NCBI GenBank assembly: GCA_023409265.1
Contig: JAEYHZ010000004.1
Location: 434,001 to 498,000 of the forward strand
Direction: 5' to 3'
Source: Bacillota bacterium
GTDB taxonomy: Bacteria; Bacillota; Clostridia; Acetivibrionales; DSM-1351
Length of the DNA: 64,000 nucleotides
Below, in pieces: positions 44,426 to 53,469 of the stretch (position 1 is the stretch's first letter; each line of letters begins with the position of its first letter). The notes beneath the pieces were generated by a model. It made no database searches. It was not told the DNA's origin and saw nothing but the letters and a program-made list of their open reading frames with translations. The translations under genes were made by a program, and so were the position numbers.

Positions 44426-44998
44426 TCAGTTACTGAACGTTATTTCCCCGTCCTGCATGTTTTCAACAATTGCAAGGGACTGGACATCAATACCTCGTTC
44501 TCTTAACATTTTCCCGCCGTCCTGGAAACCCTTCTCAATTGCTATTCCGATTCCGGCCACCTGAGCTCCAGCCTGCCCAACTATGTCCACCAGACCCATA
44601 GCCGCCTTTCCGTTGGCAAGAAAATCATCTATTATTAATACAACATCATTGGAATTGATATATTTTTTAGAAACTCTGACGCTATAGGTTTTACCCTTTG
44701 TAAAGGAAAAAACTTCAGTGAGATAAGTATCTGAATCCAGATTTTTTGCTTCGGTTTTCTTGGCAAAAACAACAGGAACATCGAAATATTGCGCTGCTAT
44801 ACAGGCAATACCTATACCGGATGATTCAATCGTCAAAATTTTGGTAACATTTTTATAAGCAAATAATCTATAGAATTCCCTGCCCATTTCATTGAAGAGC
44901 TGAACATCCATCTGATGATTCAAAAATGAATCTACCTTCAGGATATCATTGCCGATTACTTTACCGTCTTTTACTATTCTTTGCTTTAAGAGCTCCAT
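44426..44998 (-). CDS. xpt: Xanthine phosphoribosyltransferase
   Basis: 190 aa from the ATG at 44998 (GGAGG 7 nt upstream); the longer frame to 45151 would start inside the riboswitch terminator. The PRPP-binding motif is VVLIIDDFLANGKAAMGLV. ILTIESSGIGIA and VVFAKKTEAKNL are characteristic of Xpt. Salvages xanthine to XMP. Directly controlled by the guanine riboswitch at 45166-45236; the purine-type ABC transporter follows in the same orientation. Confidence 0.96.
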   Translation of the reverse strand: MELLKQRIVKDGKVIGNDILKVDSFLNHQMDVQLFNEMGREFYRLFAYKNVTKILTIESSGIGIACIAAQYFDVPVVFAKKTEAKNLDSDTYLTEVFSFTKGKTYSVRVSKKYINSNDVVLIIDDFLANGKAAMGLVDIVGQAGAQVAGIGIAIEKGFQDGGKMLRERGIDVQSLAIVENMQDGEITFSN

Positions 44999-45095
44999 CT
45001 TATATCCTCCGGAATTATTGAAACATAGGTACAAAAACATTACGTTTTCAGTCATAATAATTACACCGCAGCCTAAACAGAATAGGACCTGGCTA

Positions 45096-45128
45096 ATTAA
45101 AAAGCTCCCAATCACGGATTGGGAGCTC
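45096..45128 (-). terminator. Guanine-riboswitch terminator
   Basis: The minus strand reads AGCTCCCAATC-CGT-GATTGGGAGCT-TTTTAATT, an 11-bp GC-rich stem with U-run. It lies 38 nt after the aptamer and ~98 nt before xpt, so it is the OFF-state terminator. Confidence 0.93.
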
Positions 45129-45165
45129 TGATTCTTACGACAAATAAACATATGTCAAAGATGAA

Positions 45166-45236
45166 CACCCGTAGCAAAGCCATTTACGGCGGCTTCGTAG
45201 AGACTTTCGGACCATATCACCGAGAATATACGGGAT
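45166..45236 (-). promoter_or_regulatory. Purine riboswitch, guanine class
   Basis: The minus strand has P1 arms CCCGTA/TACGGG, the core TATTCTCGGTGATATGGTCC, GAAAGTCTCTACGAAGCC and CCGTAAATGGCTTTGCTACG. The base in the specificity position of J3/1 (GCTA) is C, predicting guanine/hypoxanthine rather than adenine. It is followed by a terminator and xpt. Confidence 0.95.
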
Positions 45237-45313
45237 ATTTTTTAATACATAAATATATATTAAAAAACACCATATTAAATTTTTATTGATGTCGCTATTT
45301 TTTCGACAAAGTT

Positions 45314-45342
45314 ATTGTATCTTAGACGTTAAAAAAAATCAA
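45314..45342 (-). promoter_or_regulatory. Promoter of the xpt / nucleoside transporter unit
   Basis: On the minus strand, TTGATT (45337-45342) and TACAAT (45314-45319) are 17 bp apart, about 80 bp upstream of the aptamer and immediately after the queT stop. Confidence 0.7.
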
Positions 45343-45360
45343 GATAAAAAATGAACATTT

Positions 45361-45861
45361 TTAAGAAAATCGCTTAAAAAGTTCGCTTAATTTTTTACTG
45401 TTCTCAAATAATAACATTAATGGAAAACCAAGAACATAACAAGCTATTACCTGTCCCAAACCCACTGAAAGCATCGTTGCAAATAATGGCATTTTATAGA
45501 GCACGCTCAGCATTGGTCCAACCATCACAACATTGACTATTACAGGAGGTAAAGGTGCCAGCCATTTTCTCCCGGGCTTATTATAAGTTAATTTATAGGT
45601 AAGATATGCAGCAATTAAAGTTGCCAAACTGCCTATCACCACATCCCATATTCCGTTTCCTCCCAGGATATTTGCAACAACGCAGCCCACAAATAAACCC
45701 GGAACTGCCAGTGGAGTGAAGTAGGGCAATACTGTTAAAACCTCTGCAAATCTTATCTGATATGGAAGAAAACTTGTCAGATAAAAAATTAATGTCAATA
45801 CAAGGTAAACTGCCGCAATCATAGCTGAAGCTGTCAACCATCTTAATTTTTTGTTATTCAT
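45361..45861 (-). CDS. queT: QueT-family queuosine-precursor transporter
   Basis: 166 aa with five to six membrane helices. QIRFAEVLTVLPYFTPLAVPGLFVG and IANILGGNGIWDVVIGSLAT-like segments identify the QueT (COG4708) substrate-binding component of ECF transporters. It imports a 7-deazaguanine such as preQ1. The shared ECF energising module is not in the window. GAGGGG precedes the ATG. A structured leader (45882-46023) ends just upstream of this site, fitting preQ1 control. Confidence 0.88.
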   Translation of the reverse strand: MNNKKLRWLTASAMIAAVYLVLTLIFYLTSFLPYQIRFAEVLTVLPYFTPLAVPGLFVGCVVANILGGNGIWDVVIGSLATLIAAYLTYKLTYNKPGRKWLAPLPPVIVNVVMVGPMLSVLYKMPLFATMLSVGLGQVIACYVLGFPLMLLFENSKKLSELFKRFS

Positions 45862-45881
45862 AAATAACCCCTCTTCCTTAT

Positions 45882-46023
45882 CGTGACCATGGACACATTA
45901 AAAATCCGAGGCGCCATTCTGGCTGACATGGCTCGATTGAGCAGGTCAAACAAAACAAAATACTGCCCTGCATAAGAAGCAGGCAGTGTCGCCATAGTTT
46001 TAATTATAGACAGGATGGTCACG
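45882..46023 (-). promoter_or_regulatory. Structured leader of queT (candidate preQ1-class riboswitch)
   Basis: On the minus strand a 9-bp closing stem CGTGACCAT/ATGGTCACG spans 142 nt. Inside are a strong hairpin CTGCCTGC…GCAGGGCAG and a GCCAT…ATGGC stem. The 3' arm ends ~11 nt before the GAGGGG site, and there is no U-run, so control would be at translation. Related queT genes carry preQ1-II or preQ1-III riboswitches. I cannot confirm either consensus here. Confidence 0.5.
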
Positions 46024-46111
46024 AACTGTCTTTATTATTTTCTTAATGCACAAATTATATCACTGATTATGGTTAAATTCAAATAAATTCGGAATTAATC
46101 ATGTATTACGT

Positions 46112-47083
46112 TCACAGTGATTTAGTACCCAGTAAAAGTAAAATAATAGCACTAAGGTTCAAACAAATACATACCAGATATAAGAAATAAACTGTTTGCT
46201 TTTGGGTCAAGCCTTTTTCAATCAATCTATAATGAATTTGTGAAGAATCTCCAATATAAATCCTTCTTCCTTCTTTGATTCTTTTAATAACTACAAATAT
46301 ATTATCAAATATGGGTAAGCCCAGAGCCAGAATAGGAATGAAAATAGAAACTACAGTGGCCTGTTTAAAGGCTCCATCCAAGGATATTATTGCAAGAATA
46401 AAGCCAAGAAAGGTTGCACCGGCATCACCCATTAAAATTTTCGCAGGGTACTTATTATATCTCAAATAACCCAGGCATACCCCTACCAGGGTTATTGCCA
46501 TTATTCCAAGCAGCTGGTTACCTTTTGCAATTGAAACTACAAAAAGAGTACCGGCTGAAATACAGGAAATCCCACCCGCCAAACCGTCCAGGCCATCCGA
46601 AAAGTTGATGACCGTGGTTACACCAAACAACCAGAAAATGGACAATAAAAATTGAATACTTGATGGGAAAGCAATATACGTGCCATCAAAAGGATTTGTT
46701 ATTCCTAAAAACTTTATATTTGAGAAACAAACCAGGATAAAGCAGGCAGACAGCTGAACGATAAATTTTGGCCAGGCCTTTAAATCTTTTCCGTTTATTT
46801 TAAACCAATCATCAATCATTCCAATACACCAAATCATGAAGGAACTAACAAACATCACTACAGATTTTTGGCTGAGGTCTCTCGAAAAAATAAAATAGCA
46901 CACCCAAAAGGTAAAAAATATTCCCACAGCTGCCAGATAAGCTTTGCTTTCCTTATGGATTTTTCTTGTGCTGTCAGGGTTTGGTTTTTCTGTATAATCA
47001 ATTTTATGGGCCAGTTTTGTTAATTTCGGTGTTACAACAAACATTATCACAAGTGACAGAAAAAAGGAGAAATAATAACTCAT
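46112..47083 (-). CDS. MraY/WecA/TagO-like polyprenyl-phosphate sugar transferase
   Basis: 323 aa with ~10 membrane helices. The catalytic loops are IGMIDDWFKINGKDL (Asp-Asp), NFSDGLDGLAGG and MGDAGATFLGF, and the C-terminal cytoplasmic RRIYIGDSSQIHYRL contains the family His. It transfers a sugar 1-phosphate, usually GlcNAc-1-P, to undecaprenyl phosphate, the first step of wall polymers or surface glycans. No glycan cluster is adjacent, so the polymer is unknown. Confidence 0.9.
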   Translation of the reverse strand: MSYYFSFFLSLVIMFVVTPKLTKLAHKIDYTEKPNPDSTRKIHKESKAYLAAVGIFFTFWVCYFIFSRDLSQKSVVMFVSSFMIWCIGMIDDWFKINGKDLKAWPKFIVQLSACFILVCFSNIKFLGITNPFDGTYIAFPSSIQFLLSIFWLFGVTTVINFSDGLDGLAGGISCISAGTLFVVSIAKGNQLLGIMAITLVGVCLGYLRYNKYPAKILMGDAGATFLGFILAIISLDGAFKQATVVSIFIPILALGLPIFDNIFVVIKRIKEGRRIYIGDSSQIHYRLIEKGLTQKQTVYFLYLVCICLNLSAIILLLLGTKSL

Positions 47084-47133
47084 GGCAATCTAAACTCCAT
47101 TTCATCTTTAGTAGTTATCATTAAAACAATTAT

Positions 47134-47161
47134 ATTATAGTATATAAAATAGTTCATGTAA
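47134..47161 (-). promoter_or_regulatory. Possible promoter of the TagO-like gene
   Basis: On the minus strand, TTACAT (47156-47161) and TATAAT (47134-47139) are 16 bp apart, ~50 bp upstream of the gene. The rest of the 337-bp divergent gap (47084-47420) is AT-rich; I see no gene, RNA or repeat in it. Confidence 0.45.
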
Positions 47162-47420
47162 CAGATATTTTTAATAATTCAAAAAAAATTAATAATTCAT
47201 ATCATTGATCTTAAACTAAAAATACTATAAGTAATACATTTTCTATTTTCCATTTTATAATACTCAAATTTCATTTTACCATTTACTTAATATAGCTTGT
47301 CATGTATAATATTTTATTTGGGAAGACAATGTTCTTATATTTGTTCATTTTGAAGTTTTCTATATTCAAGTGCCATACTTAATAACAACATTGACACAGT
47401 GAAATATGGAGGTAATTACT

Positions 47421-48806
47421 ATGTATGACGTAGCGATAATTGGTTGTGGTATTTCCGGTATATTTGCCGGCTATGAGTTGACTAAGAAAAATCCTCATTT
47501 AAAAGTTGTAATGCTAGAGCAGGGCAATGATATTTTCGGAAGAAATTGTCCTATAATAGCTAATAAAATAAAAGATTGCATCAGATGCAAAACCTGTGAT
47601 ATAATGCGCGGTTTCGGCGGTGCAGGAGCATTCTCCGACGGTAAATTCAACTTTACAACCGAGTTTGGCGGATGGTTGAACGATTACCTTGAAGATAATG
47701 AAGTAATGGGACTGATTAATTATGTTGACAGTGTCAACGTTGAGTTTGGTGCCACCAAGGAAATGTTCTCAACCTATACTCCTGAAGCAAAAGCTATAGA
47801 AAAAAAAGCTCTTGAAAATGACCTTCATTTGCTTCAGGCTTCAGTTAAACACCTTGGAACAGAAAACAACCTTGAAATATTGAAAAGGCTGTATAAATAT
47901 TTGCTGGAGCGCCTTGAAATGCTCTGCAATACCCAGGTTCTTAACATAACTTCATCAGGTGACGGTTATGCTATTGAGCTGCACAATGAAAAGACTATTG
48001 AATGCAAGTATCTTATAGTAGCACCTGGAAGATCGGGAGCAGAGTGGTTTGCACAGCAATGTAAACACCTGAAGCTTGATCTGATCAACAACCAGGTGGA
48101 CATCGGCGTAAGAGTTGAGCTGCCGGCAAAGGTGTTTGAACATATTACAGATGTTGTTTACGAATCAAAGCTGGTTTACAGAACAAAGCAGTATGGCGAC
48201 CTGGTTCGTACCTTCTGCATGAATCCTTACGGACATGTGGTTTCTGAAAATGTTGACGGCATAGTAACTGTTAACGGGCACAGTTATACTGACCCCAGTC
48301 TCAGAAGCGAAAATACCAATTTTGCACTGCTGGTAAGCAACAGGTTTACTCATCCGTTTAATGAACCCTATCAGTATGGTAAGAGAATTGCATCACTTTC
48401 AAACATGCTTGGCGGAGGGGTTCTGGTTCAAAGATTCGGCGATTTGATCAAGGGTGCCAGAACCAATGCTCACAGACTAGGCCAGAGCTTTACTCACCCA
48501 ACTTTGAATGCAACGCCCGGTGATCTGAGCCTTGTTCTTACAAAGAGGCATCTTGATAATATAATTGAAATGATTTATGCCCTGGACAAGATTGCTCCGG
48601 GTACTGCAAATTATGATACTTTACTTTACGGTGTTGAAGTTAAGTTCTACAGTTCAAGGCTTGAACTTACAAGGGAACTGGAAACAAAGCTCCCCAACAT
48701 GTTTGCTATCGGTGACGGTGCAGGTGTGACAAGAGGCTTGTCACAGGCAAGTGCCAGCGGCGTTCATGTAGCCAGAACAATTGCAGACAGAATAAGCAGG
48801 TCATAA
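47421..48806 (+). CDS. FAD-dependent dehydrogenase (COG2509-like)
   Basis: 461 aa from the ATG at 47421, preceded by GGAGGT (47408-47413) with 7-nt spacing; the ATG at 47406 overlaps that site. The N-terminal Rossmann motif is VAIIGCGISGIFAGYEL. A CIRCKTC motif (~residues 55-61) leads into GFGGAGAFSDGKFN, and the C-terminal FAD contact is FAIGDGAGVTRGLSQASASG. The layout matches uncharacterised FAD dehydrogenases widespread in Firmicutes. The close Cys pairs suggest a redox or metal site. Substrate unknown. Terminator at 48876. Confidence 0.85.
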   Translation: MYDVAIIGCGISGIFAGYELTKKNPHLKVVMLEQGNDIFGRNCPIIANKIKDCIRCKTCDIMRGFGGAGAFSDGKFNFTTEFGGWLNDYLEDNEVMGLINYVDSVNVEFGATKEMFSTYTPEAKAIEKKALENDLHLLQASVKHLGTENNLEILKRLYKYLLERLEMLCNTQVLNITSSGDGYAIELHNEKTIECKYLIVAPGRSGAEWFAQQCKHLKLDLINNQVDIGVRVELPAKVFEHITDVVYESKLVYRTKQYGDLVRTFCMNPYGHVVSENVDGIVTVNGHSYTDPSLRSENTNFALLVSNRFTHPFNEPYQYGKRIASLSNMLGGGVLVQRFGDLIKGARTNAHRLGQSFTHPTLNATPGDLSLVLTKRHLDNIIEMIYALDKIAPGTANYDTLLYGVEVKFYSSRLELTRELETKLPNMFAIGDGAGVTRGLSQASASGVHVARTIADRISRS

Positions 48807-48875
48807 TTTAAAAAGTTGACTCCTCAATTATTTAGCTGAATGAATATCTGGATAGTTAAAATAAAAAATACCATT

Positions 48876-48917
48876 AAAGGTTAGCTCCTTTGGATTTCCA
48901 TTAGCTAACCTTTTTCA
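48876..48917 (+). terminator. Terminator of the FAD-dependent dehydrogenase gene
   Basis: AAAGGTTAGCT (48876-48886) pairs with AGCTAACCTTT (48902-48912), then TTCAATT. It lies between the dehydrogenase and the convergent AraC gene and can serve both. Confidence 0.85.
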
Positions 48918-48967
48918 ATTCCCAGGCACAGATTATTCACTTCCGAATATCAGAGTAAATTCCAGAC

Positions 48968-49870
48968 CTAAAAACCACGCTTTATTTTTCTGTATTCACT
49001 TGGAGTAAGGTTCATATGCCTCTTAAACACCTGATTGAAGAACTTCAAATCCCTATAGCCCACTGCCATGGCGATTTCTACCACCTTTTTATCAGTATTT
49101 TTAAGAAGTTTGCAGGCCTCCTCCATTCTTATCTTCTGCGTATATTCAAATACCGTCAGCCCCGTACAATCCTTAAATATTCTGCAAAAATAGTTTTTAC
49201 TAACAAAAGATAACATTGATAAATCATCCAGACGTATATCGTTTGCATAATTACTTTTCATGTACGAGACAGCCTTCCCGATTATCTGGTTTCTGTTGTT
49301 AGATATTGGGTCATTCAGTTTTTTTGTAGTGTGAAAGAGTCTGAATATATTAATAAGCAATTCGGTGAGATAAGCTTTCAAAAGTTCCATATATCCGGGC
49401 CTCATCCCCATATATTCCCTATACATTTTTTCATATAACAGCTCTATTTCATTATCCTCATTATCATTAAGGGTTATATCAATTGGATTCTCTATCTCTT
49501 CCGGAAAGATTGATTTAAACAGAAGGTAGTTGGTTATATCGGAAAAATCGCTGCAGCCGGCCAGAGAGTTATTCAGAAACTCGGGCTTGAAGGTACAGTT
49601 AAATATTATCAGTTTAGTAGCTGCGGAAGGAATTGACCTGAACTCGTGGGGTACGTCATAGTTTATTATAAATAGATTTCCTTTTGAAACCGAGTACTGT
49701 TTATCACCAATTATATGAATGCCGCTGCCGGATGCCACATAAGAAATTTCCAGAAAATCGTGGGCATGCAAATGAGGTGTCTCCTCTTCAACAGCTTTAT
49801 TTATATAAACCAGTTCACCTTCACGGAAATATTTTTCTACAGTTGCGTAATAAGCTAATCCCTTGTGCAT
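48968..49870 (-). CDS. AraC-family transcriptional regulator
   Basis: 300 aa from the ATG at 49870 (GGGGGTGG upstream). The N-terminal ~100 residues are a cupin sugar-binding domain (PHLHAHDFLEISYVASGSG…NYDVPHEFRS). The C-terminal ~100 are a double helix-turn-helix of AraC type (SNYANDIRLDDLSMLS, SKNYFCRIFKDCTGL, AVGYRDLKFFNQVFKRH and then LTPSEYRK). It is transcribed divergently from the large glycosidase across a 91-bp gap and is almost certainly its local, sugar-responsive regulator. Confidence 0.93.
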   Translation of the reverse strand: MHKGLAYYATVEKYFREGELVYINKAVEEETPHLHAHDFLEISYVASGSGIHIIGDKQYSVSKGNLFIINYDVPHEFRSIPSAATKLIIFNCTFKPEFLNNSLAGCSDFSDITNYLLFKSIFPEEIENPIDITLNDNEDNEIELLYEKMYREYMGMRPGYMELLKAYLTELLINIFRLFHTTKKLNDPISNNRNQIIGKAVSYMKSNYANDIRLDDLSMLSFVSKNYFCRIFKDCTGLTVFEYTQKIRMEEACKLLKNTDKKVVEIAMAVGYRDLKFFNQVFKRHMNLTPSEYRKIKRGF

Positions 49871-49961
49871 AATTCCACCCCCACTTAATAATAATATACT
49901 CCCATGAAAATTTAAAGAGCCGGTGCTACAATACACATGTACTAAATTTGGAGGTACTTAT

Positions 49962-52900
49962 ATGGATATAATAAATAGCTTGAAAAATCCTTCAGCAGCC
50001 TTTAAGCCCTTACCTTTCTGGTCTTTCAATGACAAGCTGGAGGAAACTGTACTTAGAGAGCAGATCAGGGAAATGCACAAAGCCGGTTTAGGAGGCTACT
50101 TTATGCATGCAAGGGGTGGTCTGAAAACAAAATACTTAAGCATGGAATGGATGGACTGTATTAAAGCCTGTGTTGATGAAGGTAAAAAGCTCGGCATGAA
50201 TTCGTGGTGCTATGATGAAAACGGCTGGCCCAGCGGCTTTGCAGACGGGATTGTTCCGTCCATGGGAGAAGCATTTCACGTTAAGTGGATGGTACTTGAA
50301 GAAATAGAGGAGTATCACTCAGAACAGATTAACAACTATTTTTGGGATTCCTCGGTTTTAGGTCTATATTCTTTAAATAAAAATAAACAGTCCTGCACAA
50401 GATTAAAACCCGGAGAAAAAGTAAACAGCTCCGATACCTGCATAATAATCCGCATAAACTCAAACCCACATTATATTGATATCTTAAATAAAGATACGGT
50501 CAAAGCCTTTATTGATATCACCCACGAAGAATACTATAAACAACTGGGAAAAGAGTTTGGCAGCGGTATACCGGGCTTTTTTACAGATGAGCCGCAATTT
50601 TCAAGAGGACAAATACCCTGGTCCCACATCATGCCAGATAAATTTCTCGAAAGGTTCGGGTATGATGTGCTGGAACATTTACCCTCACTTTATATTCAAT
50701 GTGAAGGCTATGAAAAATTCCGCTATCATTACTGGTCACTTGTAAGCGAACTCTATGTTACGGCTTTCGGTAAACAGATATATGACTGGTGCGAGGAACA
50801 TAACTGCAAACTAACAGGTCATGTGATGTCGGAAGATAGCCTTCTGACACAAATGGAGGCTACAGCCGGAGCTATGCCATTTTATGAATATATGCACATA
50901 CCGGGAATGGATTGGCTTGGCAGGGCTATAGACAGCCCGGTAATTCCAAAACAGGTAAGCTCTGTTGCGGCACAACTTGGGAAAAAACAGGTTCTATCCG
51001 AAACTTTTGCATTATGCGGGTGGAATGTCAGCTTTGAAGAACTGAAATGGATTGCTGAATGGCAATATGTAAACGGAGTTAATTTGATGTGCCAGCACCT
51101 GGAAGGTTATACCTTGCGAGGCTTCAGAAAAAGAGACTATCCCCCTTCCCTGTTTATTCAACAATCCTGGTGGAAAGAGTACAGTCACTTCAATAACTAT
51201 TTTGCCAGACTGGGTATGCTGCTGTCTGATGGAGAACCAGGCGTAAAGGTATTGCTTATTCACCCAATAAAAAGTGCCTGGATTGCCTATAATCATTCTG
51301 ATAATCCGGGCTTGTCAGAGCTTGACAATAACTTCAGATATGTCACCGAAATGCTGTCAAAGCTGCACATTGGGCATGATTACGGAGATGAGACGCTAAT
51401 GGGGAAATATGGCAGCGTCAAAGGAGCATCTCTTCAGGTAGGAAAGTGTAATTACAAGGCGGTAATACTTCCCTCCATGCTTACCCTTGATAAATCTACT
51501 CTGGAATTGCTGAAGGAATTAATGAATAACGGCGGATTAGTACTCAGCATGGGTAACCTGCCCGAAATGTGCCAGGGTCAGCCTAATGATGCACTTATTG
51601 ATTTCAAAAGGAAAATATTAAGTATTAAAGATAATTATGAAATTTACAACACATTTAAAACCAATAATATTTTATCAATCAGTATTTCTGATGAATCAGG
51701 GGAAATTCCGGAAATTGCTTACTGCGAAAAAGTTTATGACAGCAGTACCATATACTACTTAGTTAACCATTCCAAAAGAAAAATATCAGCTGATATTAAA
51801 ATTTTCAAAAGCGGGAATGTGAGAAAAGTATTATTGGAAAACGCAGAGTACATGGATATAAATCAGGAAGCAAAAGAAGACGGAGTATGCTTTAAACTGG
51901 ATTTTGAACCAATGCAGTCACATGTAATGGTTCTGAACAAAATACAGCAGGCAGAAGAAAAAAGCACTGACAGTCTTGAAAACTCCTCTACCGGCTCTGA
52001 AAAGGAAACCGGTGAAAAGGAAAACAGCAGCCAGATACAGGGTGTTCCTTATACGGAGCTCCAGTTAAGACCCAAATGGAGAATTGAAAACATGGGACTA
52101 AATTCCCTGACACTGGACTACTGCTGGTACAGTATTGATTACGGTCCATGGGAAGGGCCGATACATACTATCAATCTTATGGAATTATTGCTTTCAAGAC
52201 GCAGAGACTGCAAGATTTCCCTAAAATTCTATTTTAACGTTGAGGCACAAATTATCAGCATAAATGAATTGTACCTTGCAATTGAAGATGCAATGGATTT
52301 CACTGTTACCGTTAACGGAAATAAAATTACTTATACTGACATAGGCTTTTGGAAGGATTACTCCTTCAATAAAGTTAATATCCGTGATTTCGTCAAGCAG
52401 GGTAATAATGAGGTTATTCTGACAAGAGACTTTTATCAGGCTCCAAAGGTATACAACATACTTTTTGGTGAAAATGTACTTGAAACCGAAATTAATAAAC
52501 TAACCTATGATGTTGAGCTCGAAAGTATATACCTGATAGGTGATTTTGGTGTTTCAAGCAGAACCGGCTTTAAATACACTGACCGGGATGCAATGCTCAC
52601 CGCCGGACCGTTTGCTGTTACCGATAAACCTGCTGAACTCACAGCAGGCAGTTTTACCGAGCAGGGCTTGTGTTTCTTCTCGGAGACTTTGACAGTAACT
52701 CAAAATATTTGTATAAGTAAAGAGTCAGCCAGATATATCCTGGACCTTGGCAAACCAATGGCGCCTATGTGCAAGGTTTTCATAAATGACGTGTGCGTCA
52801 ACTCAGTCTTATGGGCACCTTACCGGCTGGATGTGACCGATTACCTGCAACAGGGCGACAACAAAATCAGTATTACACTCTACGCGAGCAATAGGAACCT

Positions 52901-53048
52901 GCTGGGCCCACATCACAACCTTATTGGAGAATCTTACTCAGTGGGGCCCTCTACTTTCACTGCCAGGGCCGGCTGGTCTGAACAGAACAGTATGAGCTCT
53001 GAAAACATGTGGACGGATACTTACTGCTTTGTAAAATTTGGAATATAG
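49962..53048 (+). CDS. Large GH106-like glycoside hydrolase
   Basis: 1028 aa from the ATG at 49962, preceded by GGAGGT; no signal peptide, so it is intracellular. The N-terminal half is a (beta/alpha)8-type catalytic region starting PLPFWSFNDKLEETVLREQI, with AGLGGYFMHARGG, WCYDENGWPSG and FFTDEPQFSRG (a likely catalytic Glu). The C-terminal half is beta-rich, with jelly-roll segments (…VFINDVCVNSVLWAPYRLDV). The opening resembles GH106 alpha-L-rhamnosidases, but family membership is not certain. It probably trims imported plant oligosaccharides; partner of the divergent AraC regulator. An Asp/Glu/Ser-rich linker lies near residues 660-690. Confidence 0.75.
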   Translation: MDIINSLKNPSAAFKPLPFWSFNDKLEETVLREQIREMHKAGLGGYFMHARGGLKTKYLSMEWMDCIKACVDEGKKLGMNSWCYDENGWPSGFADGIVPSMGEAFHVKWMVLEEIEEYHSEQINNYFWDSSVLGLYSLNKNKQSCTRLKPGEKVNSSDTCIIIRINSNPHYIDILNKDTVKAFIDITHEEYYKQLGKEFGSGIPGFFTDEPQFSRGQIPWSHIMPDKFLERFGYDVLEHLPSLYIQCEGYEKFRYHYWSLVSELYVTAFGKQIYDWCEEHNCKLTGHVMSEDSLLTQMEATAGAMPFYEYMHIPGMDWLGRAIDSPVIPKQVSSVAAQLGKKQVLSETFALCGWNVSFEELKWIAEWQYVNGVNLMCQHLEGYTLRGFRKRDYPPSLFIQQSWWKEYSHFNNYFARLGMLLSDGEPGVKVLLIHPIKSAWIAYNHSDNPGLSELDNNFRYVTEMLSKLHIGHDYGDETLMGKYGSVKGASLQVGKCNYKAVILPSMLTLDKSTLELLKELMNNGGLVLSMGNLPEMCQGQPNDALIDFKRKILSIKDNYEIYNTFKTNNILSISISDESGEIPEIAYCEKVYDSSTIYYLVNHSKRKISADIKIFKSGNVRKVLLENAEYMDINQEAKEDGVCFKLDFEPMQSHVMVLNKIQQAEEKSTDSLENSSTGSEKETGEKENSSQIQGVPYTELQLRPKWRIENMGLNSLTLDYCWYSIDYGPWEGPIHTINLMELLLSRRRDCKISLKFYFNVEAQIISINELYLAIEDAMDFTVTVNGNKITYTDIGFWKDYSFNKVNIRDFVKQGNNEVILTRDFYQAPKVYNILFGENVLETEINKLTYDVELESIYLIGDFGVSSRTGFKYTDRDAMLTAGPFAVTDKPAELTAGSFTEQGLCFFSETLTVTQNICISKESARYILDLGKPMAPMCKVFINDVCVNSVLWAPYRLDVTDYLQQGDNKISITLYASNRNLLGPHHNLIGESYSVGPSTFTARAGWSEQNSMSSENMWTDTYCFVKFGI

Positions 53049-53133
53049 TAATGAGTTTTCTTTTGTAATATTATTTATAACGTTCTATAGTTTTCATATT
53101 TTGGTTATTCTCTGCCAGGATATTTTAACTTAT

Positions 53134-53469
53134 TTAAATGAAGATGTTCTGAACAAGAAACATATAAACAAGTGTGCCCATACCAATACTTATCAGTGTA
53201 TTCTTCTTCCACAGATGAAGTATAACAATAACCGATATTGCAATCAATTCAGGTAATCCGTAAGATCCACCGGTGATATTTACACCCTTAAGGCAGTAGA
53301 CAACCAGCAGCCCGATCACTGCATAAGGCAGCACCTTACCCAGCTTGTTAATAAAGGGAGGTGTTGCCTTGTCGGCCGGGAAAATGATAAAAGGCAAAAA
53401 CCTTGTACACATGGTACCTATCATCAGCATAACAATAATGATAAAGGTCTGAAAAGCTGTTAATGTCAT
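53134..53469 (-). CDS. azlD: AzlD-family branched-chain amino acid exporter subunit
   Basis: 111 aa with three to four membrane helices and the family motif GTMCTRFLPFIIF. Small partner of AzlC; the 4-bp overlap of its start with the azlC stop indicates coupling. The pair exports branched-chain amino acids or analogues such as azaleucine. Confidence 0.9.
   Translation of the reverse strand: MTLTAFQTFIIIVMLMIGTMCTRFLPFIIFPADKATPPFINKLGKVLPYAVIGLLVVYCLKGVNITGGSYGLPELIAISVIVILHLWKKNTLISIGMGTLVYMFLVQNIFI

Noticed and set aside
44999..45151. N-terminal extension of Xpt
   Set aside because: It would be encoded by the riboswitch terminator and leader; the ATG at 44998 has a strong GGAGG site and gives the normal length.
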